Origin: CAZGVV01 sp964529155
Lineage (GTDB): Bacteria > Pseudomonadota > Alphaproteobacteria > Rickettsiales > SXRF01
Direction of reading: 5' to 3'
NCBI GenBank assembly: GCA_964529155.1
Contig: CAZGVV010000068.1
Coordinates: 1-9,740, forward strand
DNA length: 9,740 nt
Shown here: piece after piece, positions 7,339 through 9,740 of the stretch
How the letters are laid out: each line of letters opens with the position of its first letter
How positions within the stretch are numbered: the stretch's first letter is position 1
Notes under the pieces: model-generated
Database searches by the model: none
What the model was told of the DNA's origin: nothing
What the model saw: only the letters and a program-made list of their open reading frames with translations
Position numbers and translations under genes: made by a program

Positions 7339-7464
7339 TCAATCCAGAGGTAGCGCATCGTTAGGCAAGGCAGGATTATTCGACCCGGCTTTCTGCAGAA
7401 TCACCCATGCTGCTTCGAGATCAGCCCGCTTCCTTAGCCCTTGCAGCAGGGAGGATTGCAACCG
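7339..7464 (-). pseudogene. unassigned reading-frame tail next to assembly gap
   Basis: From the gap edge the minus strand reads open for about 41 codons, ending in a TGA at 7339-7341, 12 nt before hisF. The visible peptide contains SLLQGLRKRADLEAAWVI followed by LQKAGSNNPALPNDALPLD. I do not recognise it with certainty. The helical, charged stretch followed by a Pro-rich end is reminiscent of the tails of small antitoxins, and it sits beside a PIN-toxin remnant, but that is only a suggestion. Its beginning is lost in the gap, so it could be the end of a real gene, a remnant or non-coding. Confidence 0.3.
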
Positions 7465-7474
7465 NNNNNNNNNN
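7465..7474. other. assembly gap (10 N)
   Basis: Ten consecutive N bases interrupt the PIN-remnant region. A run of exactly ten is typical of a scaffolding placeholder, so the true missing length is unknown and the two flanks may not be adjacent as drawn. Conclusions about gene structure between about 7340 and 7690 must allow for this. Confidence 0.95.
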
Positions 7475-7685
7475 AAAGGCGTAAGGGGTGAGAAGGGGGA
7501 GGGAAAAACACGTTTCGAGCACGGCGAAATCCTTCCGGTTAAAGGTAATAGTGGTTTCCGCAATGTGGTCATCATCAGTGTCGGACAAGAGCGGACGCCC
7601 ATGATAAGGGATGGGCACACACGTTGTGTTAGCGGCGACTGCATAATGCTGCCACCAGCACATCCGTATCCAAGGCAATCTTCAT
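7475..7685 (-). pseudogene. remnant of a PIN-domain toxin gene (VapC/PIN_3-like)
   Basis: PIN proteins are Mg2+-dependent RNases of toxin-antitoxin systems, normally about 130-150 residues. Here an ATG at 7685 opens MKIALDTDVLVAALCSRR, a typical PIN start with the first catalytic Asp in LDTDVLVAA, and then meets a stop at 7629-7631. In the +1 frame the sequence resumes with the PIN C-terminal half: RPLLSDTDDDHIAE, then TITFNRKDFAVLE and LPLLTPYAF, running into the gap. The middle of the domain is missing, as is the stretch usually between DDDHxxE and TFN. At least one frameshift and one or more deletions have inactivated it. It lies between the DUF2238 gene and hisF and appears to have split the his cluster. 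A perfect 14-bp palindrome sits just upstream. Sequencing error alone would not explain the missing middle. Confidence 0.62.
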
Positions 7686-7690
7686 ATCGT

Positions 7691-7704
7691 ATGTCATATG
7701 ACAT
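7691..7704. promoter_or_regulatory. perfect 14-bp palindrome upstream of PIN remnant, possible operator
   Basis: ATGTCATATGACAT is a perfect palindrome ending 6 nt before the PIN remnant ATG. A further half-site-like TTATGTCAA follows 10-20 nt upstream. Toxin-antitoxin loci usually repress themselves through palindromes at this position, so it may be a relic operator. Binding partner unknown. Confidence 0.35.
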
Positions 7705-7767
7705 GAAATAGCCTTATGTCAATCGCCCTGCCCTAAAAAACAGAAAATTACGCTTATTTTGAGTAGG

Positions 7768-8391
7768 TTAAGATTCAAATGATCGCACATATTTATCGTG
7801 CAGTTTGGAAAGGGTGAGGAGTGAAACCACCGCACCGACAAGCGCCATGGCCATATCTTCCTGCGTATCCCAAATATCGCCCTGTAATCCGAGAAATTCC
7901 TCAGGCACCTGGTGCAGGCTGACCGATACGATCCATTCGATCAATTCATAGCCGGCGCTGAAACCAAGGCTCATTACTGCCGGAATCATAAAAAGCCAGA
8001 TGTTGCTTCGCAACGGAGTTGTGCGTATCAGGCATTCGCGTATGACCATCGCCCCGATGACGCCTTGAAAAAAATGTCCTACACGGTCGTAGTGGTTACG
8101 GCTCAATCCATAGGCATCACGGATTGCGTCAAATAAAGGCATGCTGGAAAAAGTATAATGCGCGCCGATCAGCATCATTGTCGCGGAAAGAAAAAGGAGC
8201 CCGGATAATAAAAAACTGAGCGGAAATCGGCGGTGGGTAATGCTTACTAACAGTATGCCAATGCTAACAGGGATACTATCTAACAACCAGACATAGCGAT
8301 CACGCGGGGCAAACCCGGACCATACAAACACCATGGCAGTAAGAATGAATAAGCCATAAAATGCAGGGTGCGTGCGGATGGGTTTAGGCAT
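7768..8391 (-). CDS. DUF2238/YjdF family integral membrane protein
   Basis: This is a 207-residue polytopic inner-membrane protein with about five to six hydrophobic segments (roughly 10-25, 35-50, 58-76, 105-120, 132-147 and 182-195). The conserved polar signatures of DUF2238 are visible: IGAHYTF (75-81), RNHYDRVGHFFQG (98-110), YELIEW (148-153) and LGLQGDIWDTQEDM (167-180). The His, Asp and Glu residues in these blocks look like a metal or active site within the membrane plane, but no function is established for the family that I know of. It begins one base after the stop of the small membrane gene upstream, so the two are co-translated or at least co-transcribed. It separates hisA from hisF together with the PIN remnant. 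Family assignment is firm; function is unknown. Confidence 0.88.
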   Translation of the reverse strand: MPKPIRTHPAFYGLFILTAMVFVWSGFAPRDRYVWLLDSIPVSIGILLVSITHRRFPLSFLLSGLLFLSATMMLIGAHYTFSSMPLFDAIRDAYGLSRNHYDRVGHFFQGVIGAMVIRECLIRTTPLRSNIWLFMIPAVMSLGFSAGYELIEWIVSVSLHQVPEEFLGLQGDIWDTQEDMAMALVGAVVSLLTLSKLHDKYVRSFES

Positions 8392-8392
8392 A

Positions 8393-8650
8393 TCAATCTT
8401 TCCTCAGCCGCGCCACGCGAGCAAGCGTGGTAACGGCGACGAGGCCGATTCCGAGCCAGATGAAATTGACTGCTACCGACGCCCATGCTTCTTTGTAGAG
8501 CGCATAGAATGCCAGGCACGTCGCGCCAAGCATGTTGAGGCCGTGATAGCTTAAGTGATCGGCGGTGAGTTTTTTGGCGGAAAGCAAGGCGTAAGCGCCG
8601 AGCACGCTCACTGCCCCGATCCAGCCGATAAGCTCGACGAGCAAATTCAT
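8393..8650 (-). CDS. small CBU_0592-like membrane protein
   Basis: This 85-residue protein has three hydrophobic helices (about 4-24, 38-52 and 55-74) and a basic C-terminus ARLRKD, giving a cytoplasmic tail by the positive-inside rule. The pattern [18 protein letters not shown], then a helix around [20 protein letters not shown] and [12 protein letters not shown], matches small proteins carrying the CBU_0592-like domain. No function is established. Its ATG (8648-8650) overlaps the hisA stop by 4 nt (ATGA), so translation is probably coupled to hisA, and the DUF2238 gene starts one base past its stop. The tight packing suggests a two-gene membrane module inserted behind hisA. Coding status is well supported by length, overlap and family resemblance. 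Confidence 0.82.
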   Translation of the reverse strand: MNLLVELIGWIGAVSVLGAYALLSAKKLTADHLSYHGLNMLGATCLAFYALYKEAWASVAVNFIWLGIGLVAVTTLARVARLRKD

Positions 8651-9372
8651 GCGACAACTGCGCGCAGTGCGTCTTCCGGTTTAATCGCGCCATCATATAG
8701 CGCACGCCCGAGGATGCAGCCTGCGATACCGTCTGTTTCATGCTCCTGATATTTTATAATATCGGCGATGCTGGATATGCCCCCCGAAGCAATAACCGGC
8801 GTGGACAGCGCCTCGGCCAATGCGACGGTTTCCGCAAAATTAGGGCCTTCCATCGCGCCGTCACGAGCGATATCGGTATAGATAATGGCGCATACGCCCG
8901 CGTCTTCAAATCGCAGCGCCAGCTCTTTTGCCGGGGTTGCGGTGGTTTTTGCCCAGCCGTCGGTAGCTACCATGCCGCCCCGCGCATCAATCCCCACCGC
9001 GATCTGGTCTGGAAACTGGCGGCAGGCTTCTTTGACGAAGAGCGGATTTTTTTGCGCCACCGTCCCTAAAATAACCCGGGAAATACCGGCTTCCAGCCAT
9101 TGGGAAATGACATCCATATTGCGAAGACCACCGCCTAATTGCACGGGCATCTTTACGCAGGATAAAATGGCTTTTACTGCCTGTGCATTAGCCGGTTTTC
9201 CCTGAAACGCCCCGTCCAGATCCACCACGTGCAGCCAGCCGAACCCCGCCGTTTCAAATACCGCCGCCTGGTCTGCCGGACTTTCTGAAAACACCGTTGC
9301 TGCCGCCATTTCACCGCGCAGTAACCGCACGCAGTGGCCGTCTTTCAGATCAATGGCGGGGTAAAGGATCAT
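8647..9372 (-). CDS. hisA: ProFAR isomerase (phosphoribosylformimino-5-aminoimidazole carboxamide ribotide isomerase)
   Basis: HisA catalyses the Amadori rearrangement of ProFAR to PRFAR, the substrate of HisF. The 241-residue product has the usual family length. It is a (beta/alpha)8 barrel homologous to His[18 protein letters not shown] with catalytic Asp8, [12 protein letters not shown] (49-60), VQLGGGLR (77-84), [16 protein letters not shown] with catalytic Asp129, [14 protein letters not shown] (165-178) and VIASGGIS (193-200). No inserted element is present, unlike HisF. It starts at ATG 9372 with a weak ribosome site; the stop overlaps the next gene by 4 nt. hisH, which often lies just upstream of hisA, is replaced here by a GNAT gene. 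Identification is firm. Confidence 0.97.
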   Translation of the reverse strand: MILYPAIDLKDGHCVRLLRGEMAAATVFSESPADQAAVFETAGFGWLHVVDLDGAFQGKPANAQAVKAILSCVKMPVQLGGGLRNMDVISQWLEAGISRVILGTVAQKNPLFVKEACRQFPDQIAVGIDARGGMVATDGWAKTTATPAKELALRFEDAGVCAIIYTDIARDGAMEGPNFAETVALAEALSTPVIASGGISSIADIIKYQEHETDGIAGCILGRALYDGAIKPEDALRAVVA

Positions 9373-9386
9373 AGTGGTGAGCCGAC

Positions 9387-9421
9387 AGTCTATAGTGATG
9401 AGAGATTAACGACTATAGACT
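9387..9421. repeat. perfect 10-bp inverted repeat between the GNAT gene and hisA
   Basis: AGTCTATAGT (9387-9396) and ACTATAGACT (9412-9421) are perfect reverse complements around a 15-nt loop, within the 61-nt spacer upstream of hisA. There is no T run on either strand, so it does not look like an intrinsic terminator. A second, imperfect match to part of the right-hand side (AGTGGTGAG at 9373-9381 against AGTGATGAG at 9394-9402) gives a small direct repeat. It may be a regulatory hairpin or operator for hisA, or a small dispersed palindromic repeat. Confidence 0.55.
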
Positions 9422-9433
9422 AATGATGCCTCA

Positions 9434-9740
9434 CTAAACAAGTGTCGTGATGGGCTCTAGATTTTTATAGTAAAATCGGCCTGCGACCATTTTGGCATTC
9501 ACGAATTCATAGGTGGGCAGCGTACCCCATAAAATATAGCCGTTTTCTTCATACAGCTTAATCGCTGCTTCCTGTGTTTCGCGTACGGAGAGCTTGAGTA
9601 CGGAGAATCCATCGGCCCGGGCCTGACGCTCTGCCGCTTCCAGCAAGGATTTTGCCAAGCCGTGCCCACGCGCCCATGGCGCCACGAAATGCGCCTCCAG
9701 CGTGGCGGAAAACGAGGAGGTTTCTTTGGTGACGCCGGGT
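9434..9740 (-). CDS. GNAT-family N-acetyltransferase, 5' end missing
   Basis: The open frame continues to the window edge, so the start is outside; about 102 C-terminal residues are visible. An internal GTG at 9685 could be read as a start but would lose part of the fold, and the upstream codons (reading ATLEAHFVAPWARGHG into it) look like GNAT protein. Motif A, which binds the acetyl-CoA pyrophosphate, is seen as ARGHGLAKSLLEAAE. It is followed by the motif-B pattern LSVRETQEAAIKLYEENGY, where residue pattern N/A-x-x-x-L-Y-E-x-x-G-Y is classic for the family. The rest, GTLPTYEF and GRFYYKNL, is the usual C-terminal strand. Substrate is unknown. It is the first visible gene of the minus-strand run leading to hisA, with a 61-nt spacer holding an inverted repeat. 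Confidence 0.9.
   Translation of the reverse strand, partial: PGVTKETSSFSATLEAHFVAPWARGHGLAKSLLEAAERQARADGFSVLKLSVRETQEAAIKLYEENGYILWGTLPTYEFVNAKMVAGRFYYKNLEPITTLV

Noticed and set aside
6924..7358. Overlapping minus-strand frame of 144 codons across hisF
   Set aside because: It is an alternative frame of hisF with no recognisable motif; the hisF frame carries the catalytic residues and the hisE overlap.
8280..8741. Minus-strand 153-codon frame across hisA, the CBU_0592-like and DUF2238 genes
   Set aside because: It overlaps three well-supported genes in another frame and its product is Arg-rich with no family features.

Overview
The window looks like a chromosomal segment of an alphaproteobacterium. 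The evidence is the histidine genes with a HIT gene directly behind hisE, the dCache-type histidine kinase, paired ProP/MHS-type transporters and a slightly GC-rich base composition. This placement is inference: no rRNA or other marker gene is present. I see no rRNA, tRNA, CRISPR array, insertion sequence or phage gene.

Layout. Positions 1-955 (minus) hold the first ~318 codons of a cofactor-independent phosphoglycerate mutase (gpmI), cut by the window edge. A 111-nt divergent spacer follows, then two tandem plus-strand MHS-family (ProP/KgtP-like) transporters, both exactly 416 residues and collinear. They converge tail to tail with a minus-strand sensor histidine kinase (3602-5314). From about 5400 to the right end all genes lie on the minus strand and probably form one or a few co-directional transcripts, read right to left. 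In order they are: a GNAT acetyltransferase (cut by the right edge), hisA, a small CBU_0592-like membrane protein, a DUF2238/YjdF membrane protein, a decayed PIN-toxin locus containing a 10-N assembly gap, hisF, hisE, a HIT-family hydrolase and a small lipoprotein. A plausible intrinsic terminator overlaps the lipoprotein stop codon. hisA/CBU_0592 and hisF/hisE are linked by 4-nt ATGA overlaps, which suggests translational coupling.

Function. HisE, HisA and HisF act at successive points of histidine biosynthesis: PR-ATP hydrolysis, ProFAR isomerisation, and the cyclase that also yields AICAR. HisH, the glutaminase partner of HisF, is not in the window. hisA is separated from hisF by about 1.3 kb of membrane-protein genes and toxin debris, so the his cluster looks interrupted.

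Most notable observation. hisF carries an in-frame 66-nt (22-codon) imperfect palindrome built from five copies of the heptamer GTCATCC or its complement, immediately after the catalytic Asp130. Removing it restores a 251-residue protein, the usual family length. This resembles the protein-coding palindromic elements known from Rickettsia, but here it sits beside the active site of a core enzyme. Other points are the loss of two conserved charged residues in the first transporter only, the PIN-toxin remnant with a perfect 14-bp palindrome upstream, a perfect 10-bp inverted repeat between the GNAT gene and hisA, and a lipoprotein with a duplicated YKxGW motif. I found no convincing wholly new multi-gene system.
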